Of a stretch of 64,000 nucleotides of DNA, positions 28,546-40,800 are shown piece after piece. Source of the stretch: Doris montereyensis (taxonomy: Eukaryota; Mollusca; Gastropoda; Nudibranchia; Dorididae); NCBI GenBank assembly GCA_037039925.1, contig JAXRKP010001291.1, positions 5,001 to 69,000 of the forward strand. Reading direction: 5' to 3'. The notes beneath the pieces are model-generated. The model was not told the origin of the DNA, did no database searches, and saw only the letters and a list, made by a program, of their open reading frames with translations. Numbering within the stretch: the first letter of the stretch is position 1; the number at the start of each line of letters is the position of its first letter. The translations under genes and the position numbers were made by a program.

Positions 28546-29224
28546 ACCTTTCGGTGTATCGGTTTTAGATGCCCGAAATGATTTTCTCAGGCTGCCCTGT
28601 CCTGACAGTTTCTGTTTCCTTTCGTGAAAGTTATATTTCTTTGCGTTAATGCCTCTTTTATATCTTTTTCCCACTTTCTCCGATGTCTGCCTTTTGGTCT
28701 TTTCCTTGAGATTTAGCACTGTATACTGATTTTATTATATTGTCATTCATTCTGTTTACATGCCCAGACAGTCTCAGTTGATTCATTTCTATCTTAAGTT
28801 TTTATGCTATCTGCTTTGGTTTGATCTCTTATTGTTGTGTTTCTGATTTTGTCTCATTTAGTTTTAACAACTACTCTTCTTAGATATTTCATTTCGGCTG
28901 CCTGTACTCTACTCTATTTCCTACTGTCTAAAGTCCAGGTTTCATTGCCATATAGGAGAGTAGGACAATAAACTGTGTTGTATACCGCCACTTTGGTTTT
29001 TGTTGATAATTCTTGTTGACCTACAAATGCCTTTTCTAGATGCTTATATATTGCCTTTCGGATTCTCTAGCTGATTTCTTCTCTTAGTTTTTCCTCTGAG
29101 TTAATCAATATTCCTAAGTAATTGTAGCTTTAAACTTGTTCTAAAATCTCCCTGCCTAATTAAAGATTTTGTGTTTTAGCTTCCCTAGTTACTAGCATTG
29201 TTTTGGTTTTCTTTTCATTTACTT
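28546..29224 (-). pseudogene. Retrotransposon C-terminal region after the RT
   Basis: The minus strand shows a YNYLGILINSEEKLRE block near 29125..29075, AVYNTVYCPTLLYGNETWTL near 28990..28930, and GRHRRKWEKDIKEALTQR followed by CQDRAA near 28700..28590. These are the usual YLG, YG-ETW and GR-R--W-DI / QDRA-W elements downstream of RTE-like RTs. The expected Trp after QDRAA is a TGA stop, and the frame shifts at least twice. The element's ORF would end just at the N gap. Confidence 0.82.
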
Positions 29225-29644
29225 TCATTTCTCTTTTTTATTTAATTCGTTATTCATTATGTTGATATTTGACTGGAGGTCCCTTTCTGATTTTCCAAAC
29301 AGAACTAAATCATCAGCAAATGAAAACATTGATACATTTACTGGTTGGAGCTTCCAAATACCTACATTCATTTTCTTCATGTTTGAGGATGCCTTTGCGA
29401 CTGTATCCATAAATGTAATAAACAAAAGGGGACTTAGGTAACAACCCTGTCTCATTCCTATGTCTATATAAAATTCTTCAGATAACGTTCCAGCTACTCT
29501 CACTGGACATGTTGGTTTATTGTAAAAACTTTTAATGGCTTCTATTAAATTTTTCTCTACGTTGTGCTCTTTTAAAGAATGCCATAGTTTGTTCCTCCTC
29601 ACAGTATCAAATGCCTTTTCTAAGTCAATAAAACACAGGTGCAA
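29225..29644 (-). pseudogene. Retrotransposon reverse transcriptase palm
   Basis: The 139-residue frame starts in the middle of the RT domain and keeps its key blocks: FIDLEKAFDTV (residues 5-15, first catalytic Asp), GMRQGCYLSPLLF (63-75), and FADDLVLFG (109-117, the catalytic Asp pair, near 29320..29309). All three Asp positions are intact although the flanking frames are broken. The Met at its start is only the edge of the frame and not a true start. Confidence 0.93.
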
Positions 29645-30590
29645 GTCAATGTTTCTCTCAAGTAATTTTCTATTATTTGTTTAATTGTAAATATGTGATC
29701 TTGTAGACTTCTTCCTGGTCTAAATCCACTCTGGTGTTCTTCAATCTGATCCTCTATTCTTTTCCTTAGTCTCATTTCCAGAAAACCTACATACACTTTT
29801 CCTGGTACGCTAAGTAGTGATATCCCTCTATAGTTTGAGCATTCCATGGTTGATCCTTTCTTGTGCATTGGTACTACCGTTCCCTTTTTCCAGTCATCTG
29901 GCACCTGTTTGGACTTCCATGCTTGTTGACATATTGTATGTAGTTGTTTGTCTGCTTTTCTCCCTGGGTTTTCAAATCATTTATGGACAAACTTGATCTG
30001 TTCCTGGGGCGTTTTTCGGATTTAACTTGTCTTATAGCTGTTTGAAGTTCTTCCATTGATATATTTACATCTTCAGCTGTCTCATCTCCATTACTTGTTA
30101 CTCTTAATAATTGATATGTACCCCTTGTGTCATATGTTCTGGAGGGATTATGTAACCGTTGAAAGTACTTTCTCCACGTTTCCATGATTTCTCATTTCAT
30201 TATTCTCCTTTGGCGTTCTTAATTTGTCGTATTGGGCATGTTTTGGTCTTTATCATGTTCTTCATTACTCCCCAGAACAGCTTTTGATTTCCTTGATAAC
30301 TTTCTTGAAGTCTTTGTCCAAGCTCTTCCCACACTTCCCCTTTGGCGGTAGTTCTTTTACTCATGTAATCTATCCTATCCTCTGGTCTCTCTGTTTGCAA
30401 GTATTTCTTCCAGGCATGTTTCTTTTTGTTTGATCTTAGTCTTGAAATTTTCATTCCACCATGCTGTCCTTTTCCCATCTCCTTTAATCTGTTTCCTACC
30501 ATAGACTTCTTCAGTACAACTGAGGAGTGTTTCTTTATATATTTGCCACTTTTCTTCTATAGTGCTTTCCTTCAAAATCCATCTGCCTTT
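29620..30590 (-). pseudogene. Retrotransposon linker and N-terminal RT region, frameshifted
   Basis: Overlapping minus-strand frames cover the stretch between endonuclease and RT palm. They include a Lys-rich linker, METWRKYFQRLHNPSR near 30185 (the W-x-x-Y-F-x-x-L motif common before LINE RTs), and MPDDWKKGTVVPMHKKG with NYRGISLLS and HQSGFRPGRSLQDHIF (29904..29620), which are the first RT blocks. Frame changes occur near 29880 and 29650 and again upstream, each consistent with small indels in a dead copy. Confidence 0.85.
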
Positions 30591-30699
30591 CAGAGATATA
30601 TATTTTTATCCTGGATTGGTACATCTGTTTTATTATTGGTTTATTTAGTTCTTTTATTTTGAGTTTAGTAGCTTTTTTCTTTTTTTTTCTGTTTTGTTT

Positions 30700-31335
30700 T
30701 CTTCAGTTAATAATCTCATTTTGGTTATCACTAGGTGATGATCACTGAATATTTCACTTCTTCTGCTTACTCTAGCATCCATTGTACTGTAAAAAAGGGA
30801 GCTGCTAACTATTATGTAGTCTATCATTGACTTTTCACATCTGTCTTCATTTACTCTTGTATATTTGTGGATATCTTTATGAGGAAAAATCTGCAGTTAT
30901 TTTCATGTTATTCTTTAGGCAAAACACTATTAGTCTCTCTCCATTTCGAGAAGTTGTTGTCTCTCCTTCTTTACCTATTACTCTTTCTGCTGTTTCTACA
31001 TTGTTGCCTACTCTAGCGTTTAAATCTTCTAACACCATTAATTCCTGTTTGGGTTTGAGATTCTCTGCAGTTATTTGTAAATCATTTTCGAAGATATATT
31101 TTTCTTCTTTGGGGGCATCTTCGTTTGGTCGATAAGCTATTAATACTTTAATTTCTCTTCCTTTTTGGTTTTAATATTTACCTCTAATAGGCGTGGGCGT
31201 ACTAATTTCCAACTTTCTAGCAGCATTTCTTACCTTTTATGCATTAGGAGGCCTTCTCCTGCTTTAGCTCTATCTTTTACATCTACTCCTGAGAAGATTA
31301 AAGTATGATTTGGTCCTATATTTTCTATTCCTTGT
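30700..31335 (-). pseudogene. Retrotransposon endonuclease fragment (C-terminal part)
   Basis: Minus-strand pieces read GPNHTLIFSGVDVKDRAKAG near 31313..31254 and DYIIVSSSLFYSTMDARV followed by EIFSDHHLVITKM near 30822..30727. The SDHH motif is the catalytic His region that closes exonuclease-endonuclease-phosphatase domains of LINEs. Between these pieces the frame is interrupted by stops and shifts. The N-terminal third of the domain is missing. Confidence 0.8.
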
Positions 31336-31340
31336 CCTTT

Positions 31341-34300
31341 TTTATAGACATTTTAGTAATGTTATCTAGGTGTTCATTGTAACGTTTTATAGACGTTTTT
31401 AGTCATGTTATCTAGGCCTTCATTGTAAAGCTGTATAGACGTTTTTAGTAATGTTATCTAGGTGTTCATTGTAACGTTTTATAGACGCTTTTAGTAATGT
31501 TATCTAGGCTTTCATTGTAAAGCTGTATAGACGTTTTTAGTAATGTTATCTAGGTAATCATTGTAAAGTTTTATAGACGTTTTTAGTAATGTTACCTAGG
31601 TGTTCATTGTAAAGCTCTATAGACGTTTTTAGTAATATTATCTAGGTGTTCATTGTAAAGTTTTATAGACGTTTTTAATAATGTTATCTAGGTGTTCATT
31701 GTAAAGTTTTATAGACGTTTTTAGTAATGTTATCTAGGTGTTCATTGTAAAAGCTTTATAGACGTTTTTAGTAATGTTATCTAGGTATTTCATTGTAAAA
31801 TTTTATAGACGTTTTTAATAATGTTATCTAGGTGTTCATTGTAACGTTTTATAGACTTTTAGTAATGTTATCTAGGCTTTCATTGTAAAGCTGTATAGAC
31901 GTTTTTAGTAATGTTATCTAGGTGTTCATTGTAAAACCTTTATAGACATTTTTAGTAATGTTATCTAGGTGTTCATTGTAACGTTTTATAGACGTTTTTA
32001 GTAATGTTATCTAGGTGTTCATTGTAAACCTTTATAGACGTTTTTAGTAATATTATCTAGGTGTTCATTGTAAAGCTTTATAGACGTTTTTAGTAATGTT
32101 ATCGAGGTGTTTATTGAACAGCTGTATAGGCGTTTTTAGTAATGTTATCTATGTGCTTATTGAAAAGATCTCTAGACGTTTTTAGTAATGTTATCTATGT
32201 GTTTATTGTAAAGCTTTCTAGATGTTTTTAGTAATGTTATCGAAGTGTTCACTGCAAAGCTATGTAGACTTTTTCGTAATGTTCTCTATGTGTTCATTGT
32301 AAATCTATATAGACGTGTTTAGTTATGTTATCTAGGTTGTCATTGTAAATCTATGTCGACGTTTTTAGTAATGTTATCTAGGTGTTCATTGTAAATCTAT
32401 GTAGACGTTTTGAGTAATGTTATCTAGGTGTTTATTGTAAACCTATGTCGACGTTTTAAGTAATGTGATCTAGGTTTTCATTGTAAAGCTGTATAGACGT
32501 TTTTAGTAATGTTATCTAGGTGTTCATTGTAACGTTTTATCGACGTTTTTAGTAATGTTATATATGTGCTAATTGAAAAGTTTTATAGACGTTTTTAGTA
32601 ATTTTATCTAAGTGTTCATTGTAAATCTATGTTGACGTTTTTAGTTTATGTTATCTAGGTGTTCATTGTAAATCTATGTAGACGTTTTTAGTAATGTTAT
32701 CTAGGTGTTTATTGTAAATCTATGTCGACGTTTTTAGTAATGTTATCTAGGTGTTCATAGTAAAGCTTTATAGACGTTTTTAGTAATGTTATCTAGGTGT
32801 TCATTGTAAATCTTTATAGACGTTTTTAGTAATGTTATCTAGGTGTTTATTGTAAAGCTTCATAGACGTTTTTAGTAATGTTATCTAGGTGTTCATTGTA
32901 ACGTTTTATAGACGTTTTTAACAATGTTACCTAGGTGTTCATTTAAACTTTTATAGACGTTTTTATTAATGTTAACTAGCATTTCATGTAAATCTATGTA
33001 GACGTTTTTAGTAATGTTATCTAGGTGTTTATTGTAAATTTATGTCGACGTTTTAAGTAATGTGATCTAGACTTTCATTGTAAAGCTGTATAGACGTTTT
33101 TAGTAATGATATCTAGGTGTTCATTGTAAAGCTGTATAGACGTTTTTAGTAATGTTATCTAGGTGTTCATTGTAAAAAGCTGTATAGACGTTTTTAGTAA
33201 TGTTATCTAGGTGTTCATTGTAAAGTTGTATAGACGTTTTAGTAATGTTATCTAGGTGTTTATTGTAAATCAATGTCGACGTTTTTAGTAATGTGATCTA
33301 GGCTTTCATTGTAAAGCTGTATAGACGTTTTTAGTAATGTTATCTAGGTGTTTTATTGTAAATCTATGTCGACGTTTTTAGTAATGTTATCTAGTGTTTA
33401 TTGTAAAGCTGTATAGACGTTTTTAGTAATGTTATCTAGGTGTTTATTGTAAACCTTTATAGACGTTTTTAGTAATGTTATCTAGGTGTTAATTGTAAAG
33501 TTTTATAGACGTTTTTAGTAATGTTATCTAGGTGTTCATTGTAAAGATTTATAGACGTTTTTAGTAATGTTATCTAGGTGTTCATTGTAAACTTTTTATA
33601 GACGTTTTTAGTAATGTTATCTAGGTGTTCGTTCTAAAATTTTATAGACGTTTTTAGTAATGTTATCTAGGTGTTCATTGTAAACTTTTATAGACGTAAT
33701 GTTATCTAAGTGTTCATTGTAAAGCTTTATAGACGTTTTTAGTAATGTTATCTAGGTGTTCATTGTAAACTTTTATAGACGTTTTTAGTAATGTTACCTA
33801 GGTGTTCATGTAAATCTATGTAGACGTTTTTAGTAATGTTATCTATGTGTTAATTGTAAATCTATGTAGATGTTTTTTAGTAATGTTATCTAGCTGTTCA
33901 TTGTAAATCTATGTAGACGTTTTTTAGTAATGTTATCTAGGTGTTCATTCTAAATCTATGTAGACATTTTTAGTAATGTTATCTGTGTGTTCATTGTAAA
34001 TATATGTAGACTTTCTTAGTAATGTTATCTAGGTGTTCATTGCAAATCTATGTAGACGTTTTTAGTAATGTTATCTGGTTGTTCATTGTAAAGTTTATAG
34101 ACGTTTTTTAGTAATGTTATATATGTGCTCATTGAAAAGCTTTATAGACGTTTTTGGTAGTGTTATATATGTGCTAATTGAAAAGCTTTATAGACGTTTT
34201 TAGTAGTGTTTTATATGTACTATATGAAAAGCTTTATAGACGTTTTTAGTAATGTTATCTATGTGTTTATTGTAAAGCCTTCTAAACGTTTTTAAGTAAT

Positions 34301-36590
34301 GTTATCGAGGTGTTCATTGTAAAGCTATGTAGAATTTTTTCCTAATGTTGTATATGTGTTCATTGTAAATCTATATTAACGTGTTTAGTAATGTTATCTA
34401 GGTTGTCATTGTAAATCTATGTCGACGTTTTTAGTAATGTTATCTAGGCGGTCATTGTAAATCTATGTAGATATTTTAGTAATGTTATCTAGGTGTTCAT
34501 TGTAAATCTATTTAGACGTTTTTAGTAATGTTATCTATGTGTTCATTGTAAATTTATGTAGACAGTTTTAGTAATGTTATCTAGTTGTTCATTGTAAATC
34601 TATATAGACAGTTTTAGTAATATTATCTATGTGTTCATTGTAAAGCCGTATAGACGTTTTTAGTAATGTTACCTAGGTGTTCATTGTAAATCTATGTAGA
34701 CGTTTTTATTAATGTTATCTAGGTGTTCATTGCAAATGTATGTAGACGTTTTTAGTAATGTTATCTAGATGTTCATTGTAAATCTATGTAGACTTTTTTA
34801 GTAATGTTATCTAGGTGTTCATTGTAAATATATGTAGGCGTTTTAGTAATGTTATCTAGGTGTTCATTGTAAATATATGTAGACATTTTTAGTAATGTTA
34901 TCTAGGTGTTAATTGTAAAGCTATTTAGATGTTTTTAGTAATGTTATCTAGGTGTTCATCGTACATATATGTAGACGTTTTTAGTAATGTTTCTAGGTAT
35001 TCATTGTAAATCTATGTAGATATTTTTAGTAATGTTATTTAGGTGTTCATTGTAAATATATGTAGACGTTTTTAGTAATGTTACCTATGTGTTCATTGTA
35101 AATCTATGTAGATGTTTTTAGTAATGTTATGTAGGTGTTAATTGTAAAGCTTTATAGACGTTTTTAGTAATGTTATATATATGTTCATTGTAAAGTTTTA
35201 TAGACGTTTTTAGTAATGTTATAAAGATCTTCATTATAAAGCTTTATTCATGTTTTAGTCATGTTATATAGATGGTGATTGTAAAGTTTTATACACGTTT
35301 TTAGTAATGTTATATAAAAGTTCATTGTAAAGCTTTATAGACGTTTTTAGTAATGTTATATAGGTGTGCATTGTAAACCTTTATAGACGTTTTTTAGTAA
35401 TGTTATCTAGGTGTGCATTGTAAACCTGTATAGACATTTTTAGTAATATTGTCTAGGTGTGCATTGTAAACCTTTATAGACGTTTTTTTAGTAATATTGT
35501 CTAGGTGTGCATTGTAAACCTTTATAGACGTTTTTAGTCATGTTATTTAGGTGTTCATTGTAAAGCTTTATAGACGTTTTTAGTAATGTTATCTAGGTGT
35601 TCATTGTAAAGCTGTATAGACATTTTTAGTAATGTTATCTAGGTGTTAATTGTAAACCTTTATAGACGTTTTTAATAATGTTATCTAGGTGTTCATTGTA
35701 AAGCTTTATAGACGTTTTTAATAATGTTATCTAGGTGTTCATTGTAAAGCTTTATAGACGTTTTTTAGTAATGTTATTTAGGTGTTCATTGTAAACCTCT
35801 ATAGCCGTTTTTAGTAATGTTATATAGGTGTTAATTGTAAACCTTTATAGCCGTTTTAGTAATGTTACCTAGGTGTTCATTGTAAATCTATGTAAACGTT
35901 TTTGAGTAATGTTATCTGGATGTTCATTGTAAAGCTATGTAGACGTTTTTAGTAATGTTATCTAGGTGTTCATTGTAAATGTATGTAGACGTTTTTAGTA
36001 ATGTTATCTAGGTTCTCATTGTAAATCTATGTAAACGTTTTTAGTAATGTTATCTAGGTGTTCATTGTAAATGTATTTAGACGTTTTTAGTAATGTTATC
36101 TAGGGGTTCATTGTAAATCTATGAGAACGTTTTTAGTAATGTTATCTGGATGTTCATTGTAAAGCTATGTAGACGTTTTTTGTAATGTTATCTTGGTGTT
36201 CATTGTAAATCTATGTAGACGTTTTTAGTAATGTTATCTAGGTGTTCATTGTAAAGGGATGTAGACGTTTTTATTAGTGTTATCTAGTTGTTGATTGTAA
36301 ATCTATGCAGATGTTTTTAGAAATGCTATCTAAGTGTCAATTGTAAATCTATGTAGACGTTTTTAGTAATGTTATCTAGGTGTTCATTGTAAATATATGT
36401 AGACGTTTTTAGTAATGTTATCTAGGTCTTCATTGTAAATGTATTTAGACGTTTTTAGTAATGTTATCTAGGTGTTCATTGTAAATGTATTTAGACGGTT
36501 TTAGTAATGTTATCTAGGTGTTTATTGTAAAGCTAGACGTGTTTAGAAATACTGCATATATATGTAGACGTCTATAGTCAAGTTATCTTA
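31341..36590. repeat. 46-bp minisatellite, right block
   Basis: About 114 units by span, each 46 bp, with TAGTAATGTTATCTAGGTG, TTCATTGTAAAGC and TTTATAGACG. Subtypes with TCTATGTAGACG, CTGTATAGACG, AACCTTTATAGACG and TATATGTGCT cluster locally, a sign of local amplification. The array resumes at TTTTATAGAC, the point where the left block stopped. It fades out near 36540..36600. Confidence 0.95.
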
Positions 36591-36960
36591 GTGTTTATTT
36601 GTAAGAATACCAGTCGGCCTTGACAGGCAAGAGAAGAGGATAAATTGTTATAACTAACCATAACAGTGTGAGATAGCAGGAAAGAGACCATGCAGGCTTC
36701 TATAACTAACAATAACCAGTTTGAGATGACAGGGAGTTGGTTGCTATAACTTAGAATGTGTAAAAGCAGAAAATGATTTTAACAATTAAAAAAATATCCA
36801 GAATGAGATGAGAGATACAAAAACACGAAAAGTTGTTATAATTAAGAATAAGCAGGGTGTCATGAACATGAAACGAACCAGGACGGTAGGTACAACTAAA
36901 ATTATTCGGTGTTAGGTGACATGAAGGAGAGCTAGGCACGTTTCTGTAACTTAGAACTTA
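36591..36960. other. Low-copy intron sequence with degenerate 42-bp repeat traces
   Basis: No gene is visible. Scattered phrases such as TATAACTAA, GTGAGAT and GATGACAG foreshadow the 42-bp array that follows, so the segment is probably old, decayed copies of it. The 62-aa minus-strand ORF here has no recognisable domain. Confidence 0.6.
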
Positions 36961-37905
36961 AAACTCAGAATATTGTCATAACTAAGAAAAACCTAAGTGA
37001 GATGACAGAGAAGATTGTTATAACTAAGAAAAGCCAAGTGAGATAACAGAGAAGATTGCTATAACTAAGAAAAAACCTGAGTGAGATGACAGAGAAGATT
37101 GCTATAACTGAGTAAAACCTGGGTGAGACGACAGAGAAGATTGCTATAACTAAGAAAAACCTGAGTGAGATGACAGAGAAGATTGCTATAACTACGAAAA
37201 ATCTGTGTGAGATGACAGAGAAGATTGATATAACTAAGAAAACCCTGAGTGAGATGACAGAGAAGATTGATATAACTAAGAAAAACCTGAGTGAGATGAC
37301 TGAGAAGATTGATATAACTAAGAAAAACTTGAATGAGATGACAGAGAAGATTGCTATAACTTGCTATAACTAAAAACCTGAGTGAGATGACAGAGAAGAT
37401 TACTATAACTGAGTAAAACCTGAGGAGATGACTGAGAAGATTGATATAACTGAGTAAAACCTGAGTGAGATGACTGAGAATATTGATATAACTAAGAAAA
37501 ACCTGAGTGAGATGACAGAGAAAATTGCTATAACTAAGAAAACCCTGAGTGAGATGACTGAGACAATTGCTATAACTGAGTAAAACATAGATGCAATGAC
37601 TGGGAAGATTGCTATAACTGAGTAAAACCTGAACGAGATGACAGTGAAGATTGCTATAACTAAGAAAAGCCTGAGTGGGATGATGGAGAAGATTGTTATA
37701 ATTAACAAAAACCTGAGTGAGATGACAGAGAAGATTGCTATAATAAAGAAAAACCTGAGTGAGATGACAGAGAAGATTGTTATAACTAACAAAAACCTGA
37801 GTGAGATGACAGAGAAGATTGCTATAACTGAGTAAAACCTGAATGAGATGACAGAGAAGATTGTATAACTAATAAAAACCTGAGTGAGATGACAGAGAAG
37901 AGGTC
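36961..37905. repeat. 42-bp minisatellite
   Basis: The unit contains GAGATGACAGAGAAGATTG and CTATAACTAAGAAAAACC and has a length of 42 bp, about 22 copies. Because 42 is divisible by three, open frames persist on both strands with a 14-residue period; these are artefacts. The array ends about 65 bp from the donor of the WYWCTDQ exon. Confidence 0.95.
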
Positions 37906-37969
37906 AGGAATGTTATGATAACTCAAAAACCTGTGTAGGATGACAGGTAATTTTGCAATTTGCCAATAC

Positions 37970-38054
37970 CTGATCTGTGCACCAGTACCACATGGAGCCT
38001 GGGGTCTGGCCCAGTAAGAAGCCAAGCCAAGGCATGTAGTCGTCGTCAACCTCC
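37970..38054 (-). CDS. SLC5 SGLT-like symporter, exon with WYWCTDQ helix
   Basis: This 85-nt exon completes the Arg codon and reads EVDDDYMPWLGFLLGQTP then GSMWYWCTDQ. The PW-G-F-LGQTP...WYWC-DQ signature is strongly diagnostic of SGLT-type SLC5 proteins. In human SGLT1 the equivalent Tyr and Trp of WYW sit at the sugar site and inner gate; here both are kept, while the residue two before the first W is Ser where I recall Thr in human SGLT1. The acceptor is TTTTCTCCCCAG| with a long C/T tract on the minus strand (plus 38055..38095), and the donor is CAG|GTATTG in phase 0. Read-through ORFs on both sides include intron sequence and are not real protein ends. Confidence 0.95.
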
Positions 38055-38430
38055 CTGGGGAGAAAACGGTTGGGAAAAGGGGGTTGGGGCAAAGGACAAG
38101 GTGTCAAAGTTGCTAAAACATTATACATAATCAATATTATCATCACCTTCATTTTCACTACAATGAGCTTAATCAAAATCATTATAACTAATATTAACAC
38201 AACCACTATTACAACTCACATCGCCATCAATGCCATCATTTGTATCACCACCCCCACTGTTGCCCCAAACAATAACAATAACAATAACAATAGCAATAGC
38301 AATAACAATAACAATAACAATGACAATAACCTCAAATAGTTTCAACAAGGCCACTGTTACAACAAACGTTAACTTTAATGAATAATATCGAAACCATCGT
38401 GCTGTACCAAACGTTAACCTCAACTAACCA
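38055..38430. other. Intron sequence with pyrimidine tract and AAC/AAT microsatellite
   Basis: Plus strand 38055..38095 is G/A-rich, giving the pyrimidine tract of the acceptor on the minus strand. From about 38267 to 38330 there is an (AACAAT)n-type microsatellite with a few AGC and GAC interruptions. The rest is AT-rich and ATC/AAC-rich without coding signs; ORFs across it are low-complexity. Confidence 0.8.
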
Positions 38431-39225
38431 CTGTTATATTTGAATTTAATCTCAATTAACATCAACCTAACCAACCTAGCCACTGTTATATTTGAATTTA
38501 ATCTCAATTAACATCAACCTAACCACTGTTATATTTGAATGTAATCTCAATTAACATCAACCTAACCACTGTTATATTTGAATTTAATCTCAATTAACAT
38601 CAACCTAGCCACTGTTATATTTGAATTTAATCTCAATTAACATCAACCTAACAACTGTTATATTTGAATTTAATCTCAATTAACATCAACCTAACCACTG
38701 TTATATTTGAATTTAATCTTAATTAAAATCAACCTAGCCACTGTTATATTTTATTTAATCTCAATTAATATCAACCTAACCACTTTTATATTTCAAGTTA
38801 TCCTTAATTAATATCAACCTAACCATTGTTATATTTGAATTTAATCTCAATTAATATCAACCTAACCACTTTTATATTTCAAGTTATCCTTAATTAACAT
38901 CAACCTAGCCACTGTTATATTTGAATTTAATCTCAATTAACATCAACCTAACCACTGTTATATTTGAATTTAATCTTAATTACAATCAACCTAGCCACTG
39001 TTATATTTTATTTAATCTCAATTAATATCAACCTAACCACTGTTATATTTGAATTTAACCTCAATTAATATCAACCTAACCACTTTTATATTTGAATTTA
39101 ACCTCAATTAATATCAACCTAACCACTTTTATATTTCAAGTTAAACCTCAAACAATATCAACCTAACCACTGTTATATTTCAAGTTAAACCTCAATTAAT
39201 ATCAACCTAGCTACTGCTATCTCTC
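38431..39225. repeat. 43-bp minisatellite
   Basis: Units of 43 bp contain ACTGTTATATTTGAATTTAA, TCTCAATTAACATC and AACCTAA. About 18 copies. Subtypes with TTTTATATTTCAAGTTA and AATATCAACC occur toward the right. Confidence 0.93.
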
Positions 39226-40490
39226 AAGTTAATTTCTCTCCTTATAGGTTAAATAGGACAAAGTTTGCAATTTAGGACCAACGATAATGACTCTCCGTAG
39301 AGATTAAATAGGACAAAGTTTGGAATTTAGGATCGAAACGATAATGACTCTCCGTAGAGATTAAATAGGATAAAGTTTGGAATTTAGGACCAACGATAAT
39401 GACTCTCCGTAGAGCTTAAATAGGACGAAGTTTGGAATTTAGGACCGAAACGATAATGACTCTCCGTAGAGAATAAATAGGACAAAGTATGAAATTTAGG
39501 ACCGAAACGATAATGGCTATCCTTATAGGTTAAATAGGACAAAGTTTTGAATTTAGAACCAACTATAATGACTCTCCTTATTAGGTTAAATAGGACAAAG
39601 TTTGGAATTTAGGACCAACGATAATGGCTCTCCTTATAGGTTAAATAGGACAAAGTTTGGAATTTAAAACCAACGATATCATGACTCTCCTTATTAGGTT
39701 AAATAGGACAAAGTTTGGAATTTAGGACCAACGATAATGGGTCTCCTTATAGGTTAAATAGGACAAAGTTTGGAATTTAGAACCAAGGATAATAACTCCC
39801 CATATAGGTTAAATAGGACAAAGTTTGGAATTTAGAACCAACGATAATAACTCTCCATATAGGTTAAATAGGACAAAGTTTGGGATTTAGAACCAACGAT
39901 AATAACTCTCCATATAGGTTAAATAGGACAAAGTTTGGAATTTAGAACCAACGATAATGACTCTCGGTGTATGTTAAATAGGCTAAAGTTTGGAATTAAG
40001 AACCAACGATAATGACTCTCGGTACAGGTTAAATAGGACAAAGTTTGGAATTTAGGACCAAAACGGTAATGACTCTCTTTAGAGGTTCAATAGGACAAAG
40101 TTTGAAATTGAGGACCAACGATAATGAATCTCTTTAGAGGTTCAATAGGACAAAGTTTGGAATTTAGAACCAAAGATAATGGCTCTCCTTATTAGGTTGA
40201 ATAGGACAAAGTTTGGAATTTAGGACCAACGATAATGGCTCTCCTTATAGGTTAAATAGGATAAAGTTTGGAATTTAGAACCAACGATAATGGCTCTCCT
40301 TATAGGTTAAATAGGATAAAGTTTGGAATTTAGAACCAACGATAATGGCTCTCCTTATTAGGTTGAATAGGACAAAGTTTGGAATTTAAAACCAACGATA
40401 ATGAGTCTCCTTATTAGGTTAAATAGGACACAGTTGGGAATTTAAAACCAACGATAATGATTCTCCTTGTTAGGTTAAACACGACCCAGT
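39226..40490. repeat. 55-bp minisatellite
   Basis: The unit of about 54-57 bp contains AGGTTAAATAGGACAAAGTT, TGGAATTTAGAACC and AACGATAATGACTCTCC. About 22 copies. The left copies end in GTAGAGATT and the right copies in TTATAGG or TTATTAGG. Confidence 0.93.
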
Positions 40491-40800
40491 TTGTATGATG
40501 GAATTATCGATAATGACTTCTTTAACAATTGAAATAAGATGAGTTTTGATAATGGAACCATTGATAATGACTAGCTGAAAGACTGAAATAGGACATAGTT
40601 TGACAGTTTAAACAATCAAAAATCAATTTGTTGAAAGGCCGAAATAGGGCATAGTTCGTAACATTGAACCATATTTTATGGGTTGGAAGTACCAGCAATC
40701 AGTCGTTAGATAGCCTTAAATGTGACATTGTTTAAATTTTGCACAATCGATGATCCATTTCTTTAGAGGTTGAAATGGATCCGCGGTTGCAAATCGGAAC
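40491..40800. repeat. Diverged 55-bp-type units
   Basis: Units with GAAATAGGACATAGTTTG and ATAATGA or ATCGATGAT motifs continue at irregular spacing, bridging the 55-bp array and the 36/54-bp arrays. No coding support was found for the long minus-strand frame that crosses it. Confidence 0.65.

Larger units (their letters stand above)
28546..31340 (-). mobile_element. RTE-like non-LTR retrotransposon, 5'-truncated and decayed
   Basis: A 2.8-kb insertion sits inside the 46-bp minisatellite, in the same orientation as the host gene. Minus-strand translation in shifting frames gives, in order, the middle and end of an AP-type endonuclease, a reverse transcriptase with its catalytic motifs, and the usual C-terminal region. 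The start of the endonuclease is absent, so the copy is 5'-truncated, which is normal for LINEs. Several frameshifts and stops make it inactive. I assign it to an RTE-like clade from the style of its RT (DLEKAFD, RQG-LSPLLF, FADDLVLF, C-terminal QDRA); the clade is moderately supported. The unit of the host array is broken at the same point on both sides. Confidence 0.92.

Noticed and set aside
30224..31135. Plus-strand ORFs of 69-102 residues in the retrotransposon
   Set aside because: They are antisense shadows of the minus-strand endonuclease and RT remnants and show no domain of their own.
27691..36590. Relationship between the two 46-bp arrays (27.7-36.6 kb and 41.5-43.8 kb)
   Set aside because: Only the unit length is shared. 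Their sequences (TAGTAATGTTATCTAGG versus AACATGAAACAGACTAG) do not align by eye on either strand.
37170..37835. EMTEKIDITKKNLS-type repeat protein and its minus-strand counterpart
   Set aside because: It is a reading of the 42-bp array; both strands are open with the same period, and the frame shifts wherever the unit has an indel.
37822..38206. Two minus-strand ORFs crossing the WYWCTDQ exon as possible small proteins
   Set aside because: Only the 85-nt exon part matches a family. The flanks are an acceptor pyrimidine tract, a microsatellite-rich intron and the 42-bp repeat.
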